From contig NZ_FNBF01000025.1 of NCBI RefSeq assembly GCF_900102225.1, positions 1 through 32,183 on the forward strand: a DNA stretch of 32,183 nt. Reading direction: 5' to 3'. The number at the start of each line of letters is the position of its first letter. The first letter of the stretch is position 1. Origin of the DNA: Eubacterium pyruvativorans. GTDB taxonomy: Bacteria; Bacillota; Clostridia; Peptostreptococcales; Anaerovoracaceae. The notes under the pieces are model-generated. The model was not told where the DNA came from. It did not search any database and saw only the letters and a list, made by a program, of their open reading frames with translations. Of this stretch, positions 16,840 to 24,807 are shown piece after piece. The position numbers and the translations under genes were made by a program.

Positions 16840-17055
16840 TTATTGATCAGTATTTGCACTTTGTCCGCTATCGACCCATTCGTCCACCTCCGATAAACGT
16901 AACTAATACTTAAGTTCAACTTTGTGGTATGGAATGGTTCTCTTCTTAATCCATAAGCGGATAATATCGTTGCTGAGGTTCAGATGCCTTGCCAGATCTT
17001 CAAAGTTGATCCAACGTTCGATTTCATTCTCACCTTTATTGTTTGTCTTACTGTT
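16840..17055 (-). pseudogene. HTH (MerR/excisionase-like) gene with internal TAG, upstream of hsdM
   Basis: The frame reads WINFEDLARHLNLSNDIIRLWIKKRTIPYHKVELKY, then TAG (16905-16903), then LRLSEVDEWVDSGQSANTDQ and TAA. This is the usual small DNA-binding protein that precedes hsdM in Clostridia; in relatives the break falls inside a YKFKLSEVDEWV-type stretch, so one codon became a stop. No in-frame start codon lies between the upstream TGA (17058) and the domain, a second defect. It lies 6 nt before the longest hsdM reading frame, so it was cotranscribed with the methylase. Both genes are now broken. Confidence 0.65.
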
Positions 17056-17200
17056 TCATTATTTATAGTTTTCTACTCTCTTTTCAAGCATAGTCAATCA
17101 TCAAAAAAAGACTCAGTTGTAATGCGCACCCTATAAAAAACATTAATAGTACACCATACAAGCCGAATTCTTTGTATTATTTTTCACAACCATTATGTAA

Positions 17201-17222
17201 ATTGGGCTTTTTATCGCCCAAT
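17201..17222 (-). terminator. Hairpin at the end of the conjugation gene block
   Basis: ATTGGGC and GCCCAAT form a 7-bp stem directly overlapping the stop of the lysozyme-CHAP gene. The T-run after it is weak, so it may end or only stabilise the long transfer transcript. Confidence 0.5.
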
Positions 17223-18826
17223 CAATACTTCGGCACTCCGTACCCGTAGATCTGTCTTCCGCCCACCGGGTAGCTGCGTCTTCTGCACGTGTCGGAGCTA
17301 TTTCCTTCTATGGTATAAACGGTTCTGCCATCGCATTTTTCCACCAGTCCCACGTGGTCCGGGCTGCCATCACCGCCCCAGTCGAAGAAGATCACATCAC
17401 CGGCACTCGGTTTGTAGCTTCTGGTCTGCCACTGATGATGGGACTTGAACCAGCTGATGCCGTTTCCAACAGCAGCGAACTTCGGTATTGTACCGCTTTG
17501 AATATATCCGCATTGATCTGCACACCAGGAAACGAAGCAGGCGCACCATTCCACACGGCCGTGGAAACCGTACCAGCTCCAGAATTTCTGTCCTCCTCTG
17601 TTGCCGATCTGCTGAGCAGCAACGCTGATGATCTTGCCGTTGCCGATGCCGTAGTTGTAATTGCCGTACGGATAGTAACGGAGAACGTGGGCAGGGTACT
17701 GCTTGTCGCCATAGGACTTCCAGCCGTGCTTTTTCGCCTGCATGTCCGAGAAATCTGAAGCGTTTTCCACTGTGTAGCCGCCGTCCCGGGCTATAGCCCA
17801 GGAGATATATCCATTGCCATAGTTGTAGCCCTGGAGCGCAAGACGGATTCGGTCCATATCCATGGGATTTTTGCACCTGGCCTCCTTCAGAGATGAAGCC
17901 AGTGCCTGAACGCCGCACTGGATGGAGTATTCCGGGTCCTTTATGCTCCCTGGAGAGTGAGGATACTTCTTGTTGTAGCCGCTTTCCGAGGCCTGCATGG
18001 GATCAGTGCCTCTGCCTCCGGACTCCTGCATCATGACTGCTTTGACCAGCTCCGTATATTCACCGATTCCGTATTGTCCGGCATATTTGGAAATCACGGC
18101 AGAATAGGCTTCTACCTCCGGGCTCACCGGCGTGTAGTTTGCCGAACTATCATCACCGAAGAAGTAAAATGCAGCACCAAACAGGATGCAGACAAGTACA
18201 ATCACAAGGCAGACGATTTCTCCGGCAGATATGGCTCCGATCATTGCTTTTGCACTTCGGATCAGATCCCGCAGTCTCCTTGCCATTCGTTGCACCATTT
18301 TTCCAGTTCGCCGGGCGGCTCTCTTCGTGATACGGATACTCTGAAGGGATCTCTTCTGGGAATCCACAACGGTCCGCTGCTTGGCGAACTCACGGATCGC
18401 TTTCTCTTTTCCTTTTGTTCTCGCCAGCTGTCGGCTGTTGGCAAAGTTCCGGATGCTCCGCTGACGGGCTGCGATCTGCTCCTTTTCAGCAAGCTTTTTT
18501 CTTCGGATCCGGACGAAACTCCGGGCTCTGATTGGAGATACGAGGCCACCTTCCTGCGTTTGGACCACTGCTTGGCGGATCTTTCCTGCTGACCAGGTGG
18601 CTGATTTCTCCGCTGCATACACCGCATCCGTTCCCGTATCCTTTGCCATGCCCGTGATCCGGTTCGATGCGTACTCGTTCGCCGATCTGCTGCTTCGGGC
18701 ACGGGGATCATCGACAAGGTCTTTTGTTCTGGTCTGAACGTCTTTCATCCGGCAGGTCAGGGCCGCTGCCCGGTCCAGTGACTTGATGGTTCCTTTCTGA
18801 ACTTGCCGGGTCTTTATCTCAGGCAT
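17222..18826 (-). CDS. Conjugation cell-wall hydrolase (lysozyme-like plus CHAP)
   Basis: A 534-aa membrane-anchored hydrolase that opens peptidoglycan for the mating channel. Residues 1-190 are very basic and probably cytoplasmic. One membrane helix lies at about 201-223 (IVCLVIVLVCILFGAAFYFF). Residues of about 235-350 are lysozyme-like with the catalytic glutamate in MMQESGGRGTDPMQ (E268). Residues of about 395-534 are a CHAP amidase/peptidase with WCACFVSW (C428) and DHVGLV (H491). This resembles Tn916 ORF14/CwlT, with a longer N-terminal cytoplasmic part. ATG at 18826 follows AGGAGGAGCG. It is the last gene of the transfer block, after virB4. Confidence 0.88.
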   Translation of the reverse strand: MPEIKTRQVQKGTIKSLDRAAALTCRMKDVQTRTKDLVDDPRARSSRSANEYASNRITGMAKDTGTDAVYAAEKSATWSAGKIRQAVVQTQEGGLVSPIRARSFVRIRRKKLAEKEQIAARQRSIRNFANSRQLARTKGKEKAIREFAKQRTVVDSQKRSLQSIRITKRAARRTGKMVQRMARRLRDLIRSAKAMIGAISAGEIVCLVIVLVCILFGAAFYFFGDDSSANYTPVSPEVEAYSAVISKYAGQYGIGEYTELVKAVMMQESGGRGTDPMQASESGYNKKYPHSPGSIKDPEYSIQCGVQALASSLKEARCKNPMDMDRIRLALQGYNYGNGYISWAIARDGGYTVENASDFSDMQAKKHGWKSYGDKQYPAHVLRYYPYGNYNYGIGNGKIISVAAQQIGNRGGQKFWSWYGFHGRVEWCACFVSWCADQCGYIQSGTIPKFAAVGNGISWFKSHHQWQTRSYKPSAGDVIFFDWGGDGSPDHVGLVEKCDGRTVYTIEGNSSDTCRRRSYPVGGRQIYGYGVPKY

Positions 18827-18880
18827 ACATCGCTCCTCCTTTCAAAAAATATGAGGGTCGAAATCATCGGTCCTCATGTA

Positions 18881-18899
18881 CGGGAGGGCGTCCCTCCCG
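18881..18899 (-). other. Strong GC-rich hairpin between virB4 and hydrolase genes
   Basis: CGGGAGGG and CCCTCCCG form a perfect 8-bp stem with a 3-nt loop just after the virB4 stop. A second stem and a T-run follow on the minus strand before the hydrolase ribosome site. It may be an attenuator or RNA processing site separating expression of the two genes. Confidence 0.45.
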
Positions 18900-18906
18900 G
18901 CTTATC

Positions 18907-21411
18907 CTACGATTTCTCACGCAGAGGCTTCAGGTATTTTTCCACCAGCGCATCGAACTCTTCCTGGGATTTTGCCACTTCACGGATCTTCTCCAGAATG
19001 CGGAGCTCCTGATCGGTAAGCAGGTCAGATTCAGGAGAAGATGCTGCATAAGGCTTAGAAGGTGCAGGCTTTCTCACTTCCTCCAGTCCTTCACCCGGTT
19101 TAGTGGTCATCAGCTTATACAGCTTCGTGTTCTTCGGGAATTTGTTCTCGAAGGGCACCAGAGAGGAGCCCACCTTGATCAGGCCGTGTCCTGCATCCAC
19201 ATTGGTGATATATGAAAGCTGAAGATCAGAGATGTTCAGCAGTCGGGCCAGCTCGATCCGATCTGTTGCCGCCTGGTTCAGCATGACGATGAACTCGGAG
19301 TTTGAAAGCATGGTTCTGGCAGTGTGGGACTGCAGCAGGTCCAGCACGTTCTGTGTGATCCCGGTGCAGTAGGCGCCGTATTTCCGGACACGCTTCCACA
19401 GCTTGTACAGGAACTGGGCGGAATACTCGTGCATGAACAAAATATAGATCTCGTCGATGAATACGAATGTCTGCTTTCCTTTCTGCCGGTTTTCCGTAAT
19501 GCGGTTCAGAATGGAATCCAGAATCACCAGCATGCCGATGGCACGGAGCTGTTCTCCCAGCTCCAGAATGTCGTAGCAGATCAGTCGGTTTGAGGTATCC
19601 ACGTTGGTCTGCCTTGCGAAGGTGTTGAGGGACCCTCTTGTAAAAAGTTCCAGCTCCAGCGCCAGAGACTGGGCCTCCGGTTCCTTCTGCTTCAGCAGCT
19701 CATCACGGAAGTCCGCAAGAGTCGGCGGCGTTCCCATATAGTTTCCCTGCTTGTAGTAGCGGTAGACGTTTTCCGTGCAGCGGTCGATGATGGACTGCTG
19801 CCCTTTGGCAAACTTGTGCCCTGCGATAATCTGCTCACAGAGAGACTGGAGAAACTGGGACTTTTCAATGATCGGGTCCGTTTCTCCGTAATTGCTGCTC
19901 ATGTCCATGGCATTGATGTGGTTCTGGGAGGTGGCGGAGATCTCAATGACAGATCCGCCCAGTGCCTTGATGAGAGGCGCATACTCACGCTCCGGATCCA
20001 CAACGATAATGTCCGCGTCAGTGGACAAAATGAGATTGGTGATCTCGTTCTTTGCGGTAAAGGACTTTCCGGACCCGGAGACTCCCAGGATAAAAGAATT
20101 GCCGTTCAGCAGTTTTCTCCTGTCTGCAATCATCATGTTCTTGCTGATGACGTTCTGGCCATAGTAGATTCCGTTTTTGTCATAGACCTCCTGGACACGG
20201 AACGGCATGAAGACCGCAAGGGACTCCGTGGTCAGAGTGCGGAATGCGTCGATCTTCCGGACTCCGAAGGGCAGGGCAGTCTGCAGTCCCGGAAGCTGCT
20301 GAAACTTCAGAACCGCCATCTGACAGAGATGCTTTCTGGCAATGGTCATGATCTCCTCAGAATCATTGTCCAGCTGCTTCTTGCTGTCTGCGGTGTGCAC
20401 CACCGTGATCACCGCAAACATCATGCGCTGGTCTCTGGTGGTCAGGTCATCCAGAAATTCCTTGGATTCCTTTCTCTGCTGCTCCATGTCGTAGGGGACA
20501 ACGGCAGAGAAGTTGTTGTTCATGTTCTGCTTTCTCTGCCAGTTGGTGATGTTCGTCTCCACCCCAAGGAGCCTTTGTTCCACTTCCTTTACCGCCTCAT
20601 CCGTAGGCACCGGGATCACGTCGATGCTCAGCATCATGCTTCGGTTGATGTCTGTGATCTCCGCCACCATGCTGTCCTTGATATATGAGGCGTAGTCCCG
20701 GAGCAGGATCACACGGCCGCAGCGATCACCGATCTTGAAATAGTCGGAGTGGTTCTCGTAATCGTCCGGACAGATATAGTCCTTGAAGCTGTGGCCTTTT
20801 CTCATATGGTCCTTTATGTCGAACTGAAAGCTCGTTTCCTCGCCGGTTCGCATGAAGTCGTGAATGATACGGAGACGTTCTACCGCATCCATCTCCGTGC
20901 AGACGGATCCCAGACGGCTGAAGTGGGCGATGAGATCTGCACCAACCCGGGCAAAGTACACCCGGGCATCCTCAATGCATTTTTTGTTTACGGATATCGT
21001 GACGTACTTATCCTGAACGATGGCGTTAGAGCCGGTGGCCTTCTCCATGAGCATCTCGTTGTATTCCTCACGGTATTCGTTGAGTCCGTCGTTCTTCATG
21101 TCGATCAGGATCTGCTTCTCGAAATCCGTCCGGTTCAGCCTGCGGTTGTTGATGGTGATTTTGGTGGTGCTTCCGCTGTCCAGTGCATTCAGAAGCTCCG
21201 AGTATTCCAGAAACATGGCTTCTTTGTCCTCCCGTGAAGCCACCGCATAGTTGATGTCCTCGAACTTGTAGGTCATGGAATACTTGTTTTTCCCGGAAAG
21301 AAAAATCCCGTCAGGCCATATGGTGCTGACGGGAATGATGTCCTGGACTTTCTTCGGGACCTGAAAGCGTTCTTTGTCCTGCTTCAGGATATTGGTCAGT
21401 GTTTTGATCAT
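18907..21411 (-). CDS. virB4: VirB4-like conjugation ATPase
   Basis: An 834-aa ATPase that powers assembly of the type IV secretion channel on the cytoplasmic face. An N-terminal CagE/TrbE-like region precedes a RecA-type motor with Walker A GVSGSGKS (about 443-450), a Walker B in FVFIDEIYILF (about 655-665), and a GITQNVLDLL segment typical of VirB4 motif D. There is no membrane segment, as usual when PrgI is a separate protein. Length is normal. ATG at 21411 follows AAGGAG 8 nt upstream, and the gene begins 22 nt after the prgI stop. The frame ends with TAG. It looks intact. Confidence 0.92.
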   Translation of the reverse strand: MIKTLTNILKQDKERFQVPKKVQDIIPVSTIWPDGIFLSGKNKYSMTYKFEDINYAVASREDKEAMFLEYSELLNALDSGSTTKITINNRRLNRTDFEKQILIDMKNDGLNEYREEYNEMLMEKATGSNAIVQDKYVTISVNKKCIEDARVYFARVGADLIAHFSRLGSVCTEMDAVERLRIIHDFMRTGEETSFQFDIKDHMRKGHSFKDYICPDDYENHSDYFKIGDRCGRVILLRDYASYIKDSMVAEITDINRSMMLSIDVIPVPTDEAVKEVEQRLLGVETNITNWQRKQNMNNNFSAVVPYDMEQQRKESKEFLDDLTTRDQRMMFAVITVVHTADSKKQLDNDSEEIMTIARKHLCQMAVLKFQQLPGLQTALPFGVRKIDAFRTLTTESLAVFMPFRVQEVYDKNGIYYGQNVISKNMMIADRRKLLNGNSFILGVSGSGKSFTAKNEITNLILSTDADIIVVDPEREYAPLIKALGGSVIEISATSQNHINAMDMSSNYGETDPIIEKSQFLQSLCEQIIAGHKFAKGQQSIIDRCTENVYRYYKQGNYMGTPPTLADFRDELLKQKEPEAQSLALELELFTRGSLNTFARQTNVDTSNRLICYDILELGEQLRAIGMLVILDSILNRITENRQKGKQTFVFIDEIYILFMHEYSAQFLYKLWKRVRKYGAYCTGITQNVLDLLQSHTARTMLSNSEFIVMLNQAATDRIELARLLNISDLQLSYITNVDAGHGLIKVGSSLVPFENKFPKNTKLYKLMTTKPGEGLEEVRKPAPSKPYAASSPESDLLTDQELRILEKIREVAKSQEEFDALVEKYLKPLREKS

Positions 21412-21433
21412 ATACGTTTCTCCTTGTCATTAT

Positions 21434-21868
21434 TCAGCGGCCGGATTTTGTCTTCCTTCCGCGTTTTCTGCTGTCCTGTCCTTCTCTTGCGGCTCTTCCG
21501 CCGCGCCGTCTGAGAGGAAACTTCTTTTTCCGGCTTTCCTCCGCAGACTCACGGAACATGTTGTAATAAAGATTGGTGTTGCCAAAGCAGAGATGCTCCG
21601 GCAGAAGAATTTCCGACCGGATCCACGCTGCAATGAATTTCTCTGCAGTCATCCCGTTGTACCTCAAAAATCCGATGGCAGCGAATGGCGCTGCTGCGAC
21701 GATGCAGATCCAGCTTACCGTTTCAAGACCCAGAACCGGCTTGAAGGTGAAATAGATCAGAACAGCGATGGCGCAGGCCAGTACAGAGAAGATAAACTGC
21801 CGCAGCGTGAGCCCGAAAAACATGGACTCTGTGTATTCCCGGATCTCCCGGTTGATGCGTACTTCCAT
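21434..21868 (-). CDS. PrgI-family membrane protein (VirB3-like)
   Basis: A 144-aa inner-membrane partner of VirB4. EVRINREIREYTESMFFGLTLRQF is the typical PrgI opening, followed by two hydrophobic helices (about 27-45 and 50-68). The C-terminal third is very basic (RKKKFPLRRRGG onward), longer than in many relatives. Its ATG follows the upstream stop TAA immediately, with AAAGGAGG in the end of the upstream gene, so the two are coupled. Confidence 0.88.
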   Translation of the reverse strand: MEVRINREIREYTESMFFGLTLRQFIFSVLACAIAVLIYFTFKPVLGLETVSWICIVAAAPFAAIGFLRYNGMTAEKFIAAWIRSEILLPEHLCFGNTNLYYNMFRESAEESRKKKFPLRRRGGRAAREGQDSRKRGRKTKSGR

Positions 21869-22825
21869 TTAGCGCGCCTCCTTTCCACGTTCAAGCTGGA
21901 TGGTGGACAGCTTTCCCTGAAAGTTGTCAAAGTGGTAGATGTTGTCGGATAGAATGTCCTTGGGTTCTACCTGACTCCGGTTGGTTTCCTTCACCATATT
22001 CTGAAGGTCTCTTACCGGAATCTGGCTGGAATCCGGTACCAGAAGGACTTCGTGCAGACTGCTTGGAAGAACGGTGTATCCTTCTCCCAGAATGTCTGCT
22101 GCCTGTTCCTTTACGCCGGGATAGAAGAATGCCGCAGCGCCGAACTGTCTGCTCCTGCTGCTGATGAGGTAGATAGGCTCAAGGCTTCCGGCATTATCCT
22201 TAAGCGGTGCATCGGTACCGGACAGAAGATTTCTTCCGTCTTTATCGCCAAAGACAACGTCCTGAAGATCCTTCATCTCGGGAGGATCTATCTTTACGGC
22301 GCTGCGGATGGCTTCCTGGAAAAGCTCATTTTTGTCGTAGCCGTTTGCTTCGGCAATTCCGTTATTTACTACCGTGCGCCAGCATTCGCTCATGTTTCTG
22401 CTAAGCTGAAGATCGCATATCAGCGCCAGACCGTTTCCCACGTCCAGATGAGGCTTGTCCAGGAGATACTCCCGGTTTCTCTTTGTCTCCACCAGACGAA
22501 GAGAAAGCTTGTCCCGGATGTTGTCAAATGAAAGATCCGGCTCTGCCGGGTCCAGCCCTCGGTCTATGCTCTCCAGGTAGGCCCTGGTCACATCTCCCAT
22601 GAGGCGTTCCAGAGATGCGCCATGACGGAAAAGGTCATATGCCTGATCCAGATACAAGGTTGGGGACGCCTTGCTTCCATTCTTCTGAAAGCAGAACCCG
22701 TGGTTCTTCTGATCGTTGATCTTTACCACTTCCACTTCCTTCAGGCTGAGCCCGTTTCTGACATCTTCCGGCAGCTGCCGCAGGATCTCCTGCTTCGCCA
22801 TTTCCATAAATTCTTTTTCTCTCAT
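21869..22825 (-). CDS. DUF5688-family conjugative element protein
   Basis: A 318-aa soluble protein that I recognise as DUF5688, a family common in Firmicutes conjugative elements, with no proven function. ATG at 22825 is preferred to the longest frame (22900) because AAGGAGG lies 7 nt upstream. Typical segments are GFCFQKNGSKASPTLYLDQ near the N-terminus and YLISSRSRQFGAAAFFYPGV towards the C-terminus. Just upstream a hairpin CAGCC-N6-GGCTG (22861-22876) followed by T-rich sequence could attenuate transcription from the left end of the interrupted operon. Confidence 0.82.
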   Translation of the reverse strand: MREKEFMEMAKQEILRQLPEDVRNGLSLKEVEVVKINDQKNHGFCFQKNGSKASPTLYLDQAYDLFRHGASLERLMGDVTRAYLESIDRGLDPAEPDLSFDNIRDKLSLRLVETKRNREYLLDKPHLDVGNGLALICDLQLSRNMSECWRTVVNNGIAEANGYDKNELFQEAIRSAVKIDPPEMKDLQDVVFGDKDGRNLLSGTDAPLKDNAGSLEPIYLISSRSRQFGAAAFFYPGVKEQAADILGEGYTVLPSSLHEVLLVPDSSQIPVRDLQNMVKETNRSQVEPKDILSDNIYHFDNFQGKLSTIQLERGKEAR

Positions 22826-22919
22826 ACAAATTCCTCCTTGATTTTGGCAAAACAAAATGACAGCCGGAATTGGCTGCCGTAATGGATTGCATGTATGCAC
22901 AGTTTGTAATGATATTGTA

Positions 22920-22948
22920 TTGACATTAAACGAATAATTGCATATACT
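22920..22948 (+). promoter_or_regulatory. Sigma-A promoter of the relB-yafQ unit
   Basis: TTGACA (22920-22925) and TATACT (22943-22948) are spaced by exactly 17 nt, followed 12 nt later by the ribosome site AGAGGTG and ATG at 22972. This is the best-formed promoter in the window. Confidence 0.88.
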
Positions 22949-22971
22949 GACTGCAGAAGAGAGGTGATTTT

Positions 22972-23244
22972 ATGGCGACTACAAATTTGAATATAAGAAC
23001 CGATAAGGAGATCAAAGAGCAAGCCGAACAGATTTTTTCAGATCTTGGATTGAATATGACAACTGCAGTGAATATGTTCCTGAGATCTACTATTCGTGAG
23101 AATGGAATTCCTTTTGATCTGAAACTGGAGGTTCCTAACGAAGTAACCGCCGCAGCGATTGAAGAAGGCAGACGAATTGCTTCTGATCCTGATGTAAAAG
23201 GTTATACCGATATTAGCGAGCTTAAAGCGGCACTTGAATTATGA
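22972..23244 (+). CDS. relB: RelB/DinJ-family antitoxin
   Basis: A 90-aa antitoxin with the ribbon-helix-helix N-terminus TTNLNIRTDKEIKEQAEQIF and LGLNMTTAVNMFL typical of DinJ/RelB, and a C-terminal toxin-binding part ending in DISELKAALEL. It binds its own operator as a dimer and neutralises a YafQ-type mRNA endonuclease. It overlaps the toxin gene by ATGA. The unit is on the plus strand between two conjugation genes read on the minus strand, so it was inserted into the operon. With a disabled toxin it may now be an orphan antitoxin. Confidence 0.9.
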   Translation: MATTNLNIRTDKEIKEQAEQIFSDLGLNMTTAVNMFLRSTIRENGIPFDLKLEVPNEVTAAAIEEGRRIASDPDVKGYTDISELKAALEL

Positions 23245-23522
23245 TGTATGAAGTGAAATTTACCAGCCAGTTTAAAAAGGATCTGAAACTGGCAAAGAAG
23301 TAGCGAAAAAGCCTTGATAAATTATTCGAGGTCATAGACATTCTTTCTAACGGTAATCCCTTGGACGCAAAATATCACGATCATGAACTGACCGGAACCT
23401 ATAAAGGAACGAGAGAATGTCATATTGAGCCGGATTGGCTTCTGATTTATGAACTCAGAGACGACGTGCTCGTATTGATGCTTTATCGACTCGGATCACA
23501 TTCAGAGTTATTCAAAAAATAG
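23241..23522 (+). pseudogene. yafQ: YafQ-family toxin interrupted by TAG at codon 21
   Basis: ATG at 23241 overlaps the relB stop. Translation gives MMYEVKFTSQFKKDLKLAKK, then TAG (23301-23303), then RKSLDKLFEVIDILSNGNP through GSHSELFKK and a final TAG. The part after the stop keeps the residues expected for YafQ ribonucleases: HDHELTGTYKG, ECHIEPDWLL and GSHSELF (His, His, Asp-Trp, His, Phe). So one codon change, not decay, inactivates it. No ribosome site lies after the stop. Readthrough would restore a full-length 93-aa toxin. Confidence 0.85.
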
Positions 23523-23543
23523 AATACTGAAAAATCGAAGAGA

Positions 23544-23584
23544 GGACGAGTCAGGTATATCTTTTGCCTGATCCCGTCCTTTTT
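23544..23584 (+). terminator. Terminator of the relB-yafQ unit
   Basis: GGACG..TCAGG pairs with CCTGA..CGTCC, followed by six T residues. It lies 21 nt after the yafQ stop and just before the end of the convergent VirB6-like gene, and it may work on both strands. Confidence 0.82.
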
Positions 23585-23587
23585 CAA

Positions 23588-24424
23588 TTACAGTCCCATC
23601 ATTTCCCTGACGATGGCATCGCTCATCTTGACTGATCCCACCAGAACCAGCATGTTGAACACCAGCTCTCCCACGTACTTCCATACCATAGCTGCCGGAG
23701 CCGCATCTGCATCCACCACCGGCGGGGTGGATGCGAACTTGGTGAAGATGATACAGGCCAGAACGATAATTGCTCCTTCCAGACATACCGCCGCATATCC
23801 CTTCAGAAAACTGATCCCCACATTCTGGGTGGGCTGACCGGCGAAGGTGGAGAGCGGAATCGGTGCGATGGCCGTATACATATACAGCTTGAAGAACCTG
23901 CCATAGACGGTAAGTATGATGATGAATGACAGTACTGTTATGACCAGACTGCCGATCAGCGTCACCGCCCAAAGCGGAATGCTTTCGAAGAACCCACAGT
24001 CTTCAATGGCTTTCACCATCTCTTTCGGCAGCGTTGTCTTTCCGGCAGCTGCAATCCCGGAGGACCGCATAATGGTACTGACGACTCCCTGAATAATGGT
24101 GAATATCGCCATCATCAGCTCCAGCCCGTAGGTGACAACGCCTTTTGCAATGGCAAAACGGATAAAGAGTTTCAGCGCATGCTCCGGCCGTTTCACTTCA
24201 TCCAGACTGGCGCTGGTTCTCGCCATTCCCACCAGAAAAAACAAAACGAGCAGGGCAAGCCCGATGGCCTGTACTGCTCCGTTGATGTTCAGGATCACCT
24301 TCCAGATCCCGCCGCCCTTGAACGATTCCGGCGACATGGTGAGAAGCTGCCAGACTTCCGCCAGTTTCTCGTTCCATGTGTTCAGTGCATTCTGCAGGTT
24401 CTGTACTACCCAGTTATCACTCAC
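23588..24424 (-). CDS. VirB6/TrbL-like polytopic conjugation protein
   Basis: A 278-aa inner-membrane channel protein with about six hydrophobic segments (about 50-67, 88-115, 150-175, 180-195, 215-232 and 250-265) and the conserved SFLKGYAAVCLEGAIIVLA region common in Firmicutes elements. The start is GTG at 24424 with GGAGGTGAT upstream, overlapping the stop of a 15-codon ORF by GTGA. In related elements the next gene in this direction is PrgI; here a toxin-antitoxin unit and a DUF5688 gene intervene. Confidence 0.83.
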   Translation of the reverse strand: MSDNWVVQNLQNALNTWNEKLAEVWQLLTMSPESFKGGGIWKVILNINGAVQAIGLALLVLFFLVGMARTSASLDEVKRPEHALKLFIRFAIAKGVVTYGLELMMAIFTIIQGVVSTIMRSSGIAAAGKTTLPKEMVKAIEDCGFFESIPLWAVTLIGSLVITVLSFIIILTVYGRFFKLYMYTAIAPIPLSTFAGQPTQNVGISFLKGYAAVCLEGAIIVLACIIFTKFASTPPVVDADAAPAAMVWKYVGELVFNMLVLVGSVKMSDAIVREMMGL

Positions 24425-24468
24425 CGGCCATCACCTCCGGAATCATTGTATTTCTTTGAATTTTTCAT
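24421..24468 (-). CDS. 15-codon ORF coupled to the VirB6-like gene
   Basis: ATG with GGGAGG upstream encodes MKNSKKYNDSGGDGR and stops at TGA, which overlaps the GTG start of the VirB6-like gene. It contains that gene's ribosome site. It may serve only to deliver ribosomes to the next start. There is no known family. Confidence 0.4.
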   Translation of the reverse strand: MKNSKKYNDSGGDGR

Positions 24469-24480
24469 TGCCGCCTCCCA

Positions 24481-24807
24481 CTATATGATCATGTTCAGTA
24501 TCTCTTTTGTAAACGTGATGATGATACCGCCGGCCAGCGTAAGAAATCCGTTGGCACGGGCACTGGGATCGTGAGACTTCATCGACAATCCCACCTGCAT
24601 GATGCCTAACCCCAGCAGGATCAGCCCGATGGCTCGGATCAGGCTGAAGATAAACGTGGACAGATTGTTCACCGTGGAAATCGGATCCCCTGCAGCAAAG
24701 CAGGTGGCTGCACCCACCGTGCAGGTTAGCACCATCGCCGCATATCCGGTGATGATGCTCCGTCTCCTTATCTCATTAGTTTTGAGTTCATTCTTTTTCC
24801 TAGTCAT
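24481..24807 (-). CDS. Maff2-family small membrane protein
   Basis: A 108-aa protein with a signal-like N-terminal helix (ITGYAAMVLTCTVGAATCFA), then two hydrophobic segments (FSLIRAIGLILLGLGIMQVGL and TLAGGIIITFTKEIL). This is the Maff2/VirB2-like pilin-size pattern found in Firmicutes conjugative elements next to VirD4. ATG at 24807 has GAAGGAG 9 nt upstream and lies 8 nt inside the virD4 3' end, so translation is coupled. It is probably the channel or pilus-like subunit. Confidence 0.82.
   Translation of the reverse strand: MTRKKNELKTNEIRRRSIITGYAAMVLTCTVGAATCFAAGDPISTVNNLSTFIFSLIRAIGLILLGLGIMQVGLSMKSHDPSARANGFLTLAGGIIITFTKEILNMII

Noticed and set aside
19816-20688. A 290-codon plus-strand open frame
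   Set aside because: It is antisense to virB4, has no ribosome site or domain, and virB4 is clearly coding.
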